From assembly GCA_937974245.1 (NCBI GenBank), contig CALJKV010000068.1:1-37214 (forward strand): a stretch of DNA of 37,214 nucleotides, written 5' to 3'. Under the pieces are notes generated by a model. That model had not been told where the DNA came from and did no database searches. It saw only the letters and a list, made by a program, of their open reading frames with translations. Origin of the DNA: an uncultured Chloroflexota bacterium (GTDB lineage Bacteria; Chloroflexota; Anaerolineae; Aggregatilineales; Phototrophicaceae). The position numbers and the translations under genes are program-made. Shown here piece by piece: positions 1 through 6,659 of the stretch; position 1 is the first letter of the stretch; the number at the start of each line of letters is the position of its first letter.

Positions 1-68
1 AAAACCATACGTTTGGCGCAAGGTCTTTGTATAGTTATTTATCGGATGAAGCACTAAGGAGGGGAATT

Positions 69-737
69 ATGAAACTGTTGCTCACTTCTGGTGGTGTCAA
101 AAACCCCAGTATCCACAACGCGCTGGTCGAAATGCTGGGCAAACCGATTGCCGAGTCCAGTGCCCTGTGCATCCCCACCGCAGCATACGGACACCCCTGG
201 GTTAGTCCTGGCAACGTATGGCGTTTCATCGCCGGTCAGTCCCCGGCACCGATGAGTAATCTGGGCTGGAAATCCCTGGGGGTGCTGGAACTGACTGCGC
301 TGCCAAGCATCGACAAAGAACGTTGGGTTCGCTGGGTTCGGGAGACTGACGTGCTACTGGTGGATGGCGGCGATGCCCTCTATCTGTGTCACTGGATGCG
401 GCAGTCCGGGATGGCGGATCTCTTGCCGTCGCTGCCTGAGAAGGTCTGGGTGGGGTTGAGTGCGGGGAGCATGGTGATGACTCCCAGGATTGGGCAGGAG
501 TTTGTCGGGTGGAAGCCGCCCACGGGTGGCGATGAAACGCTGGGCATCGTCGACTTTTCGATCTTTCCGCACCTGGATTACCCCACTTTCCCGGAAAACA
601 CCATGGCACACGCAGAGAAATGGGCTGCGCGTCTCTCGAATCCATCCTACGCGATTGACGATCAGACCGCCCTCAAAGTGGTCAACGGAGCAGTCGAAGT
701 TGTCTCCGAAGGCAATTGGAGACTGTTTACGCCCTGA
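69..737 (+). CDS. Peptidase family S51 (dipeptidase E-like) protein
   Basis: A 222-residue protein of the S51 serine peptidase family, which includes PepE (aspartyl dipeptidase) and cyanophycinase; it is expected to be a soluble cytoplasmic peptidase. The nucleophile motif GLSAGS is visible with Ser131, following a VDGGD segment (residues 98-102) typical of the fold, and a FPHLDYP segment lies near the C-terminal third. The length fits PepE (about 230 residues). The reading frame stays open to position 27, but the ATG at 69 is preferred because AAGGAGGGG lies directly upstream (about 56-64). The gene stands alone on this strand; its upstream context is outside the window. Family membership is confident, but the exact substrate cannot be read from the sequence. 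Confidence 0.85.
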   Translation: MKLLLTSGGVKNPSIHNALVEMLGKPIAESSALCIPTAAYGHPWVSPGNVWRFIAGQSPAPMSNLGWKSLGVLELTALPSIDKERWVRWVRETDVLLVDGGDALYLCHWMRQSGMADLLPSLPEKVWVGLSAGSMVMTPRIGQEFVGWKPPTGGDETLGIVDFSIFPHLDYPTFPENTMAHAEKWAARLSNPSYAIDDQTALKVVNGAVEVVSEGNWRLFTP

Positions 738-1328
738 TGGCGGTGTGGGAACTGGTTCGTCCTGCGCGTCAAACGGGCACGGAGCAACCGGTCATTGCCA
801 CTTGGATCAGTGGTTCACTGGGTTAAAATGGATGGTGTGTTCGTGGGGGTTAGTGCCCTTCCAGTATCCCCGGACAATCGTGATGAGCATCCGAGAACGG
901 GACGCACGGCGTCCGGGTTGCCAGCAGTCGGTTGCTACCAATTACTGAACAAATGGTCACCATTTATGACCCGGTATGTGCTATGCTGGTGCTATGTTGA
1001 TACGACCAACACACCACGACACGTACTCCCCGGAACCGGTTTCCCGCCACTTTTGCAGCCACTTCACACATTTTGCGGCAAAGCCACACCATCACTTACG
1101 GGAAGGTTGCTGCAATCGCTGCAATCGCTGCAAGTTCCCACTTTGCTGCAGAAGTTTTCCCCAGCATCCCCCGGTAAATGTCGCTCCGGTGACGCGCCTC
1201 CCCCAATAATCTCCACCCGGCAGAATCCTTTACGTCCCAGGGGGGCGGTGGCGCTTACAATGAGGACACCGGGGGTTCTCGCTGTGAAGTCCCCGTTTTT
1301 GTCACCACGCAACCCACAAGGAAGATTC
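738..1328. other. Intergenic region without a supported gene
   Basis: No convincing gene. A frame is open from 795 into the downstream gene, but its first part is low-complexity and unlike protein. The region contains a short hairpin CAGTG-gtt-CACTG near 808-820 and the tandem repeat listed separately. It probably holds the promoter of the downstream zinc-ribbon gene, but no well-spaced -35/-10 pair was found. Confidence 0.5.
1110..1133. repeat. Short tandem repeat, 9-bp unit CTGCAATCG
   Basis: Two complete head-to-tail copies of CTGCAATCG (1110-1118 and 1119-1127) and a partial third (CTGCAA) lie in the intergenic region. No function can be assigned; it is most simply a replication-slippage microsatellite. 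Confidence 0.7.
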
Positions 1329-1811
1329 ATGATAACCGAATTTTTGTGCCCCAACTGCGATACGCTGCTCGAACTGGAAGACCCACATCTGAGTATGACT
1401 GTTGAATGTCCGGTGTGTTTTTCGCTGGCGACGGTCAGCAGCCTGACGCCGCCGGAACTCGACCTGACGGAAGCCGGTGTGGTGCCGCCGGGCTATACCC
1501 CGCCCAAGCGCAAGAGCGAGTCGCGCACACCGTCTGCGTCCGGCTCATCTGTCCCCTCCTCGAACCCTGCCGGTGACTACCTGTGTGTCCCCTTCAGCGG
1601 CGTGACCAGGAGCGGCACGCCCGCCCCAGGCCGGGTACTGGCCGAGCAGCTTCAGACGATTCTCAACGACTACGAGCGGCAGGGCTGGGTCTTCCAGCGG
1701 ATTGATACGGTGCGCGTGTTCCTTAAACCCGGGTGTCTGGCGGGGATTTTCGGCGCACAGGTGCAGGCACGGGAATACGACATCGTGATTTTTAAGCGCC
1801 AGGCGGGATAA
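1329..1811 (+). CDS. Zinc-ribbon protein with C-terminal DUF4177-like domain
   Basis: A 160-residue hypothetical protein. The N-terminus carries two CPxC knuckles, CPNC at 7-10 and CPVC at 27-30, the pattern of a small structural zinc ribbon. A proline/serine-rich linker (about 50-80) joins it to a C-terminal segment (about 84-156) matching DUF4177, recognised by a 'LNDYERQGW' helix followed by strands ending in 'EYDIVIFKR'. DUF4177 proteins are small and of unknown function. The ATG at 1329 is chosen because it is preceded by AAGGAAG and begins exactly where zinc-ribbon homology would begin; the frame is open much further upstream but that part looks non-coding. The gene converges on the cytochrome c gene. 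Confidence 0.7.
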   Translation: MITEFLCPNCDTLLELEDPHLSMTVECPVCFSLATVSSLTPPELDLTEAGVVPPGYTPPKRKSESRTPSASGSSVPSSNPAGDYLCVPFSGVTRSGTPAPGRVLAEQLQTILNDYERQGWVFQRIDTVRVFLKPGCLAGIFGAQVQAREYDIVIFKRQAG

Positions 1812-1854
1812 TCGGGTTCGCTTCCGGCGGAAGAGTCGTAGGGCGCTTTGTGCC

Positions 1855-2463
1855 TCATGTGCGCTGTGGCACGAGCATCCGATAGGCGGCCATCGCGCCC
1901 GCCCCGGCTAAGGGCAGACTGATTCCGATCACCAGCACCCATCCCCAGGTTGTAGAGGCGGGTGGTTTGGGGGTGCGGTCAATGTGCAGCAGGATGCCGG
2001 CTGCGGTTTGGTTGTCCAGCGTCTGGTTAAGGGGAAGATCGCGCCGGTTCAGGATGTATGAGACGACAGCCCAGTATTCATCGGTGGATAAGCGGCCTGG
2101 GTCTTGAAACGGCATGTTAGTCGTCACGAAGTCGAAGACATCCTGGGCATTGGTGAAGCGGCTGAGTGCGCCTCGATTGAACAGTGGCGGGACATACTTC
2201 GGGAAAATAAAGCCTTCCGGGGGGTGGTTGAAGGTGTGGCACTTGGACTGCCAGCAGTTTTGTTCCGGCAGGGGGAAGCGCCGCAACGCCTCGGCAATGC
2301 CGCCGCCTTGCAGGCCATGACAGGTGGCACAGTGGAAGTCAAAGAGCGCCTTTCCCTGGGCAACCTGAGCTGCACCCGGTTCCTGCGCGTTGGCAGTCGA
2401 AGGGAGCAGGACGCCTACGCTCAACAGAAGCAGTGTAATCGCCAGCAGAAGCCGGATTGTCAT
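1855..2463 (-). CDS. Membrane-anchored cytochrome c with CXXCH and an extra CX4CH
   Basis: A 202-residue c-type cytochrome. A Sec signal peptide (residues 1-26, ending STANA-Q) is followed by a cytochrome c fold with the heme motif CATCH at 45-49 and a likely axial methionine in TTNMPFQDPG (Met117). A C-terminal transmembrane helix (about 173-195) would anchor it, leaving the heme domain outside the membrane as an electron carrier. Between them lies CWQSKCH (70-76), a CX4CH motif that could be a second, atypical heme site or simply a disulfide pair. A GGAG ribosome site lies about 9 nt upstream of the ATG. The gene is divergent from the neighbouring tRNA. No terminal oxidase or other electron-transfer partner is adjacent. 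Confidence 0.85.
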   Translation of the reverse strand: MTIRLLLAITLLLLSVGVLLPSTANAQEPGAAQVAQGKALFDFHCATCHGLQGGGIAEALRRFPLPEQNCWQSKCHTFNHPPEGFIFPKYVPPLFNRGALSRFTNAQDVFDFVTTNMPFQDPGRLSTDEYWAVVSYILNRRDLPLNQTLDNQTAAGILLHIDRTPKPPASTTWGWVLVIGISLPLAGAGAMAAYRMLVPQRT

Positions 2464-2592
2464 GCAGTATTCTCCGCATCAAGGATGATTGGTTACAGAT
2501 GTACCACAAAAACGGGTATCTGCGTATTGAGCCGGGCGCTTTTCTCATAAAGAACACATTTTGCGTTGCTGCTGGGGAGACGATATTTTCTC

Positions 2593-2621
2593 TTGACGCG
2601 CTCCGGCCCTGCTGGTACACT
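2593..2621 (+). promoter_or_regulatory. Promoter of tRNA-Glu
   Basis: TTGACG at 2593-2598 and TACACT at 2616-2621 are separated by exactly 17 bp, a near-consensus housekeeping sigma-factor promoter. The -10 box ends 13 bp before the first base of the mature tRNA, fitting a short 5' leader. Confidence 0.8.
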
Positions 2622-2634
2622 GACACGTAGTTGA

Positions 2635-2707
2635 GGCCCCATCGTCTAGCGGTCTAGGATGTTGCCCTTTCAAGGCAAAGACACGGGTTCGAGTCCCGTT
2701 GGGGCTA
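2635..2707 (+). tRNA. tRNA-Glu (anticodon TTC)
   Basis: A 73-nt cloverleaf. The acceptor stem pairs 2635-2641 with 2700-2706 (one terminal G-U), with discriminator A at 2707. The anticodon stem TTGCC/GGCAA (2662-2666/2674-2678) encloses the loop CTTTCAA with anticodon TTC at 2669-2671. The T-arm contains GGTTCGAGTCC. No CCA is encoded, so the CCA end must be added enzymatically. Charged tRNA-Glu is the substrate of the HemA enzyme encoded about 20 kb away. The 3' end of such a gene is a frequent integration target, and accessory genes begin just after it. Confidence 0.95.
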
Positions 2708-2733
2708 AGTTTGTACCCTCTGCTTTAAACGAC

Positions 2734-2766
2734 GCTGTACAAGGCATACTCGCCATGCTGTACAGC
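2734..2766. promoter_or_regulatory. GCTGTAC direct repeat and GCTGTACAGC palindrome
   Basis: GCTGTAC occurs at 2734-2740 and again at 2757-2763, 23 bp apart (about two helical turns). The second copy is part of the perfect 10-bp palindrome GCTGTACAGC (2757-2766), which overlaps the proposed start of the small HTH gene. This is the arrangement of an autoregulatory operator, but no direct evidence links the protein to the site. Confidence 0.3.
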
Positions 2767-2907
2767 GATTTTCGTTTAAATACCCAAATGCGAAACGAAC
2801 TTATTCGTCAGCGATATGCCCTCGGTGAGGGTTTATCCGATCTTGCCCGCGAGTATGGTATTTCCCCGCAACGGGTGTATCAGATTGTCCATCTTAGAAG
2901 GAAGTAG
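2755..2907 (+). CDS. Small helix-turn-helix protein
   Basis: A predicted 50-residue protein whose C-terminal half (about 25-47) reads as a helix-turn-helix: a 'GLSDLAREYGIS' first helix and turn, followed by 'PQRVYQIVHLRR' as recognition helix, of the kind found in sigma-70 region 4 and Mor-like regulators. The frame is open back into the tRNA, so the ATG at 2755 was chosen as the first start outside it; no clear Shine-Dalgarno site is seen. It may be a real small regulator, a truncated remnant of a larger DNA-binding protein, or an accessory protein of the element next to the tRNA. Confidence 0.45.
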   Translation: MLYSDFRLNTQMRNELIRQRYALGEGLSDLAREYGISPQRVYQIVHLRRK

Positions 2908-3003
2908 ATTCCTGTAGAAAATCATACAAAAGCGCGAATCCGGTCTCCAAATTCGCAGGTTTTTCCAGTTGGCCTACAGTGCATTGCTAGTGTTCAAGAC
3001 GAA

Positions 3004-4773
3004 CTAATCACGCTCTACACGATATATCTTGATACCCTTCTTTATAGTCTGATCACCTACCGCAATCAATATCCCGGCCAACTGACCATCAACAGCAATT
3101 TCGACAGGTTCTCTATCAATCTGTAGTGATTTTACGATCTGTTCTTCAAACTCAACTGGAAAGTCATAGGCGACAGTATCACCTAAACGCAATTCTCCTG
3201 TTTCGATCCTTACGCCGATTGCATTTGCTTTAGGCCAATGATGCTCTATATATCCAACGTATTTGTAATGTTTTGGGATCGCCTCAATAAACCCATTTTG
3301 ATAGAATATATCCCTAATTTGAGAGTGAGACCATCCGAGATTTTGATAATTTCGGAGCAGTCTATGAAGATCCCATGTTGTCATTAACCCATAATCGCCA
3401 TGTAGTGCGCTTTCAAGAACATCATCGTTAAACGGATTTTGGAGACGGTCAAGTGCCGGGATGTGACGCTGATGATTGACAATTGCTAAACCACGAATGT
3501 CTACTCGGTTGAGCGATTTCATGCGAGGTGCAAGATACTTTGACACCTGTATTGCGGAGCTATCTTTAGGAGTATTGGATATTCCCTTAATTTCCACAAG
3601 AATAAGTGGTGATTTGTCTTGTATTTGCAGGTCTTCTCGTTTTGGTTCGCTTTCTCCACTCTTTTGAAGTTCCTCATCCATATCAACAACATTTGAAAAA
3701 CCCAACGCCGCCAAAGCCGATTTTACAGCTTTCACCAAGGCATTTCCTGACTCAGTAATCAGATCGTACAAGTACTGATGGGATGTGCGAGCTGATTGTA
3801 TAGTATCTTCCAAATCCTTGATTCTAGCCTCGGAATCTTGTCGGATTTGGGTGATTTGATTCTGGAGTGACAAAATGCTTTTTAACTCATACTCGTGCCT
3901 AGTTACCCATTTTCCCCCTTCGATATGAGGAAACAACTGGGGAACTATTGCTGGAAGATAATCCGCTAGAAATTCTCCAAGAAAAATCGATTGATTGTTT
4001 AGTTTCGGAAAGATAAATATAAGTCCTGCCTTTTCTTCCGCTGGAATTATTACTCCCGCAACAGTCTGATCGTATTTATTTCTTGCTAATGGTATCCAGC
4101 GTTTTGTCAGCCAAGGGTCACCGGTATCAAGTGTGCAGATATACTCCGCTTCTGGAATGTATCGTTGCAGAAATTGAGTTAATGCCCCGTTCGATGCCTC
4201 TACGGTGATCTCCTTACCGTGCTCTGCGTCAGCCCGAAATGCAGGGGCTTCCAATTCTGGCAAAAAAGACCATGTACTAACAATGCCCGGGCGCCATAGT
4301 TCTTCCCGTGAACCCGTTACAGTATTTTTCTCGTAAGCAAAAACAATAAATATTCCGCCATGTTGATATATTTTATTGAAATCAGACTGAAGACGCCTCA
4401 TTATTATCGGGCGTGGGTCAATAATTCCTGTGTGCGCCTCGGCTCTTAAAACATTTCCATCATTAAGTACGACTGGGTCACCTTTAGGTTCTTCAAGCAC
4501 TGTATCTGGAGCTAGTTCAATAATTATAATTTCTTTTTCAGTGTGATGCTCAGAAATATAACCATTTACAAAAACAGGCTGACTCTTACGAGGGGCCTTA
4601 TATGGTTTTCCGAAACTACCTTCAGCAATGTCAAATCCTTGATTTCTGAGATAATCAGCCGTTTCCTTTTCGACATCCATTAAGAGAATATGCGGTTTAG
4701 GATGTTTAAGAGGAGGTGTATCAGGTTGGGTATCCTGTTTTTTGTCGTTATTTTCTGCTTTTTTTCGAAACAT
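3004..4773 (-). CDS. Predicted PD-(D/E)XK nuclease with coiled coil and C-terminal EF-Tu-like beta-barrel
   Basis: A 589-residue protein that matches no family I can name end to end. Visible parts: a charged N-terminal tail (1-25); an alpha/beta region (about 26-170); a predicted coiled coil (about 292-330); a restriction-endonuclease-like core (about 345-430) with LGF (357-359), REDLQI (379-384, candidate Asp381) and LVEIKG (392-397; Glu394 and Lys396 forming the ExK), then a helix containing Gln409; a helical linker (450-500); and a C-terminal beta-barrel (about 503-587) resembling elongation factor Tu domain 2, recognised by VGYIEHHWPKANA, the GELRLGDTV turn and a SLQIDREPV segment. The gene is clearly more AT-rich than its neighbours, suggesting horizontal acquisition. 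It stands alone, flanked by a tRNA and partition genes. A defence nuclease is a reasonable inference but not shown; nuclease activity itself is predicted from the motif only. Confidence 0.75.
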   Translation of the reverse strand: MFRKKAENNDKKQDTQPDTPPLKHPKPHILLMDVEKETADYLRNQGFDIAEGSFGKPYKAPRKSQPVFVNGYISEHHTEKEIIIIELAPDTVLEEPKGDPVVLNDGNVLRAEAHTGIIDPRPIIMRRLQSDFNKIYQHGGIFIVFAYEKNTVTGSREELWRPGIVSTWSFLPELEAPAFRADAEHGKEITVEASNGALTQFLQRYIPEAEYICTLDTGDPWLTKRWIPLARNKYDQTVAGVIIPAEEKAGLIFIFPKLNNQSIFLGEFLADYLPAIVPQLFPHIEGGKWVTRHEYELKSILSLQNQITQIRQDSEARIKDLEDTIQSARTSHQYLYDLITESGNALVKAVKSALAALGFSNVVDMDEELQKSGESEPKREDLQIQDKSPLILVEIKGISNTPKDSSAIQVSKYLAPRMKSLNRVDIRGLAIVNHQRHIPALDRLQNPFNDDVLESALHGDYGLMTTWDLHRLLRNYQNLGWSHSQIRDIFYQNGFIEAIPKHYKYVGYIEHHWPKANAIGVRIETGELRLGDTVAYDFPVEFEEQIVKSLQIDREPVEIAVDGQLAGILIAVGDQTIKKGIKIYRVERD

Positions 4774-5098
4774 ATCCGCATTCCAGTGATGACAACCGCA
4801 GAGTTAAGGTTTACCGATTAAATCTGTACCATTGTCCCATCTTCAATCGCCGGAATCAGCCAGAGGGCCACCCTTCCCTATCATTCCAGTAACAATACCG
4901 ACGTATTTCAGATCTTGGGCAACAAGTCAGCGAAAAATAGCTTTTATGGGCGTAGAAAACAATTACGGAGACATGAGTGCCTGTGCGGTATCCTAATAAA
5001 CCAGTGTGTATTCATATTATAGCGGGTTGTCGGGATTTGTGCTGGTTTTGCGAGGCACTACTTGATAGTGAAATCGCGTTCCGCTCGCCGCGAGGCAG

Positions 5099-5127
5099 AT
5101 CAAACGAAAAGCGAGTTTTCGTTTGAT
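5099..5127. repeat. Perfect 12-bp inverted repeat (hairpin)
   Basis: ATCAAACGAAAA (5099-5110) and its exact complement (5116-5127) are separated by a 5-nt loop, GCGAG. No T-run follows, so a simple intrinsic terminator is not favoured; a protein-binding or single-strand origin hairpin is possible. Confidence 0.8.
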
Positions 5128-5159
5128 GCGTCAACAGCGTGGCTCTCTGCCCCGTTCTG

Positions 5160-5234
5160 TCAAGGGTGCTACCTCATTTTGGTCGAGCCGGGCTGGTGCC
5201 GCTGCGCTCAGGCACGACCAAAACACGCCCTTGA
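5160..5234. repeat. Large compound hairpin
   Basis: Three nested arms pair symmetrically: TCAAGGG (5160-5166) with CCCTTGA (5228-5234), TTTTGGTCG (5177-5185) with CGACCAAAA (5215-5223), and GTGCC (5196-5200) with GGCAC (5211-5215). The structure would span 75 nt. It sits between the 12-bp hairpin and parA and may be part of an origin, a transfer site or a REP-like element. Confidence 0.7.
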
Positions 5235-5424
5235 CATCACTCCTCTCTGCTCAAACCCATCTGGATGATGGAATGATAGAAAACGCGCCTTCACTTCCCT
5301 ATCCACACAACGTCTCTAACGCCGCCAAACATATTCTAAAGGCCTCCTGGTCTAAAAGCAGACATCATATCCATCGGCAGCCTCAGAGCTATCTACTTGA
5401 CAACCCCATCCCCCATCCTCTATG

Positions 5425-5478
5425 GTGAATTTACCAATTTGCTCGAAAACCCAGTTTCTGGCTTTTGAGTGAATTTAC
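5425..5478. promoter_or_regulatory. Direct repeat GTGAATTTAC before parA
   Basis: GTGAATTTAC occurs at 5425-5434 and 5469-5478, 44 bp apart (about four helical turns). The first copy lies in the imperfect palindrome TGGTGAATTTACCA. The second overlaps the alternative GTG start of parA. This is a candidate operator for partition-protein autoregulation. Confidence 0.35.
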
Positions 5479-5486
5479 GAACGACC

Positions 5487-6239
5487 ATGATCATCGCCGT
5501 TGCCTCACAAAAAGGTGGAACAGGAAAAACGACAACCGCAATCTCACTCAGTGCGGGTCTTGCTCGTAAAGGCAAGCGGGTTTTGCTCATCGACATTGAC
5601 AGCCAGGCCAATTCATCAAAAGTCCTCTTGCCAGACTATGCTCAAATCAAGGCTGAAGCGACTGTCTACACCACCATTCTTGAAAAGAAGTCACTCCCTA
5701 TTCGGCAAACACCGGTTCCCAATCTGGATATTGTCCCCTCTCACATCCTACTTTCCAACACCGATATCGAGTTGACGACTGCCATTGACCATCGTGAGGC
5801 CAGGCTCAAAGGTAAACTTAAGCCAGTCGCCGATCAGTATGATTACGTCTTTGTCGACTGTCCCCCGGCGCTATCGTGGTTGACGATCAATGCGTTTACA
5901 GCAGCGGATCGTGTGTTGGTTGTGGTATCCCCTGGTTACTTTGAACTGGACAGTATCGTACAAATTACGAAGACGGTGAAGGAAGTTCAAGAATATTTCA
6001 ATCCGAGTCTGCAAATCCTAGGTTTTCTATTCACCATGAGTGATCCAACCGTAAACACCCGCACCTCGCTCCAATTGCTGCGCCAGGCGTATACAGGAAG
6101 TGTCATCGGCACGGTCATCCCCCGCAATGTCGACATCAAAGACGCCCATTTCAATAAGAAGGATATCTTTACGCACAACCCGAAAGCAAAATCAGCCCTC
6201 GCCTACCAGAAACTCATCAAAGAGCTATTCAACCTATGA
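5487..6239 (+). CDS. parA: ParA-family partition ATPase
   Basis: A 250-residue Walker-type ATPase of the ParA/Soj family, which moves plasmid or chromosome cargo along the nucleoid by ATP-dependent DNA binding. The deviant Walker A motif KGGTGKTT lies within the first 20 residues, followed by the A'-type LLIDIDSQAN segment and the Walker B region 'YVFVDCPPAL'. The size and lack of an N-terminal HTH match the short type Ib/Soj-like proteins. An in-frame GTG at 5469 would add six residues; the ATG at 5487 is preferred because the ATPase fold begins there, but neither start has an evident Shine-Dalgarno site. It is translationally coupled to the next gene by a 4-bp ATGA overlap, and that gene is its likely centromere-binding partner. 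Confidence 0.9.
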   Translation: MIIAVASQKGGTGKTTTAISLSAGLARKGKRVLLIDIDSQANSSKVLLPDYAQIKAEATVYTTILEKKSLPIRQTPVPNLDIVPSHILLSNTDIELTTAIDHREARLKGKLKPVADQYDYVFVDCPPALSWLTINAFTAADRVLVVVSPGYFELDSIVQITKTVKEVQEYFNPSLQILGFLFTMSDPTVNTRTSLQLLRQAYTGSVIGTVIPRNVDIKDAHFNKKDIFTHNPKAKSALAYQKLIKELFNL

Positions 6240-6568
6240 GCAAAAAGCAGTTGGAGATCAACTCAATCCAAAATGAATTGGCGGGAGGAGCTTCATTGTA
6301 CTTCCAACCCAAACCGCCCCAAACACAAATGCATCCTGAGGCTAAAAACGACCGTTCGAACGAACGAACCACCGAACGAACGTTCGTTCGGACGATGAAG
6401 AAGCAGGAACGGGTCAAGGTTCGCCATTCATTTGACGTTTATAGGGATCAGTTGGTCGAACTTCAGTCATTGCAGCTAGCCGCCGTAAGAAAAGGAAGGC
6501 GAAAACCGAAATTAGGAGACATGGTTCAGGCTGCTATTGATTTATATTTGGAGAAGAAAAAAGCGTGA
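6236..6568 (+). CDS. Putative ribbon-helix-helix partition (ParB-like) DNA-binding protein
   Basis: A 110-residue basic protein translated from an ATGA overlap with parA, the usual position of the centromere-binding partner. The C-terminal half (about 58-107) has the beta-strand 'VKVRHSFDVYRDQLVELQSL' followed by helices ending in 'LGDMVQAAIDLYLEKK', consistent with a ribbon-helix-helix fold. The N-terminal half is likely disordered. Its coding sequence contains repeated CGAACGAAC elements that encode an odd 'NERTTERTFVRT' stretch (about 43-54), so the DNA repeats seem to shape the protein sequence there. No similarity to classical HTH ParB is seen. The functional call rests mainly on context. 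Confidence 0.7.
   Translation: MSKKQLEINSIQNELAGGASLYFQPKPPQTQMHPEAKNDRSNERTTERTFVRTMKKQERVKVRHSFDVYRDQLVELQSLQLAAVRKGRRKPKLGDMVQAAIDLYLEKKKA
6337..6369. repeat. 33-bp direct repeat, copy 1 (inside the parB-like gene)
   Basis: This 33-bp sequence is repeated without mismatch at 6566-6598. It starts TGAGGCTAAAAACGACC and ends in two CGAAC units. This copy is translated as part of the parB-like gene. Confidence 0.9.
6372..6391. repeat. 20-bp perfect palindrome of CGAAC/GTTCG units
   Basis: A perfect 20-bp palindrome whose half-site is CCGAACGAAC, 2 bp downstream of direct-repeat copy 1. It lies inside the parB-like coding sequence and is a strong candidate binding site for the dimeric RHH product (operator or parS/centromere). 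Confidence 0.85.
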
Positions 6569-6612
6569 GGCTAAAAACGACCGTTCGAACGAACGAACGT
6601 TGCAACGAACGG
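6566..6612. repeat. 33-bp direct repeat, copy 2, with flanking inverted repeat
   Basis: The second exact copy (6566-6598) begins with the TGA stop codon of the parB-like gene. It is followed by an inverted pair, CCGTTCG (6581-6587) with CGAACGG (6606-6612). Together with copy 1 and the palindrome, the same CGAAC unit occurs many times within about 275 bp, the pattern expected of a partition centromere. Confidence 0.9.
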
Positions 6613-6659
6613 ACATTTTTGACACAAACCGTATCAATCTGATTAGCTGTGTATAGTAC

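Larger units (their letters stand above)
4774..5486. other. Hairpin-rich intergenic region upstream of parA
   Basis: About 700 bp without a supported gene; the open frames here lack start signals and protein-like composition. The right two thirds carry several inverted repeats (a small CTCG/CGAG hairpin near 5083-5094, and larger ones at 5099-5127 and 5160-5234, listed separately) and two copies of GTGAATTTAC. The position directly upstream of a partition operon makes an origin or control region plausible. Confidence 0.5.

Noticed and set aside
1821..1833. CTTCC-ggc-GGAAG hairpin between the convergent DUF4177 and cytochrome c genes as a shared terminator
   Set aside because: Only a 5-bp stem, without a T-tract on either strand.
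5099..5234. Hairpins as part of a CRISPR array
   Set aside because: No regularly spaced direct repeats or spacers; the elements are single inverted repeats.
5062..5428. Overlapping short frames upstream of parA
   Set aside because: They run through hairpins and lack ribosome sites and protein-like composition.
6619..6657. TTGACA (6619-6624) with TATAGT (6652-6657) as promoter of the putative RNA
   Set aside because: The spacer is 27 bp, far beyond the usable range.
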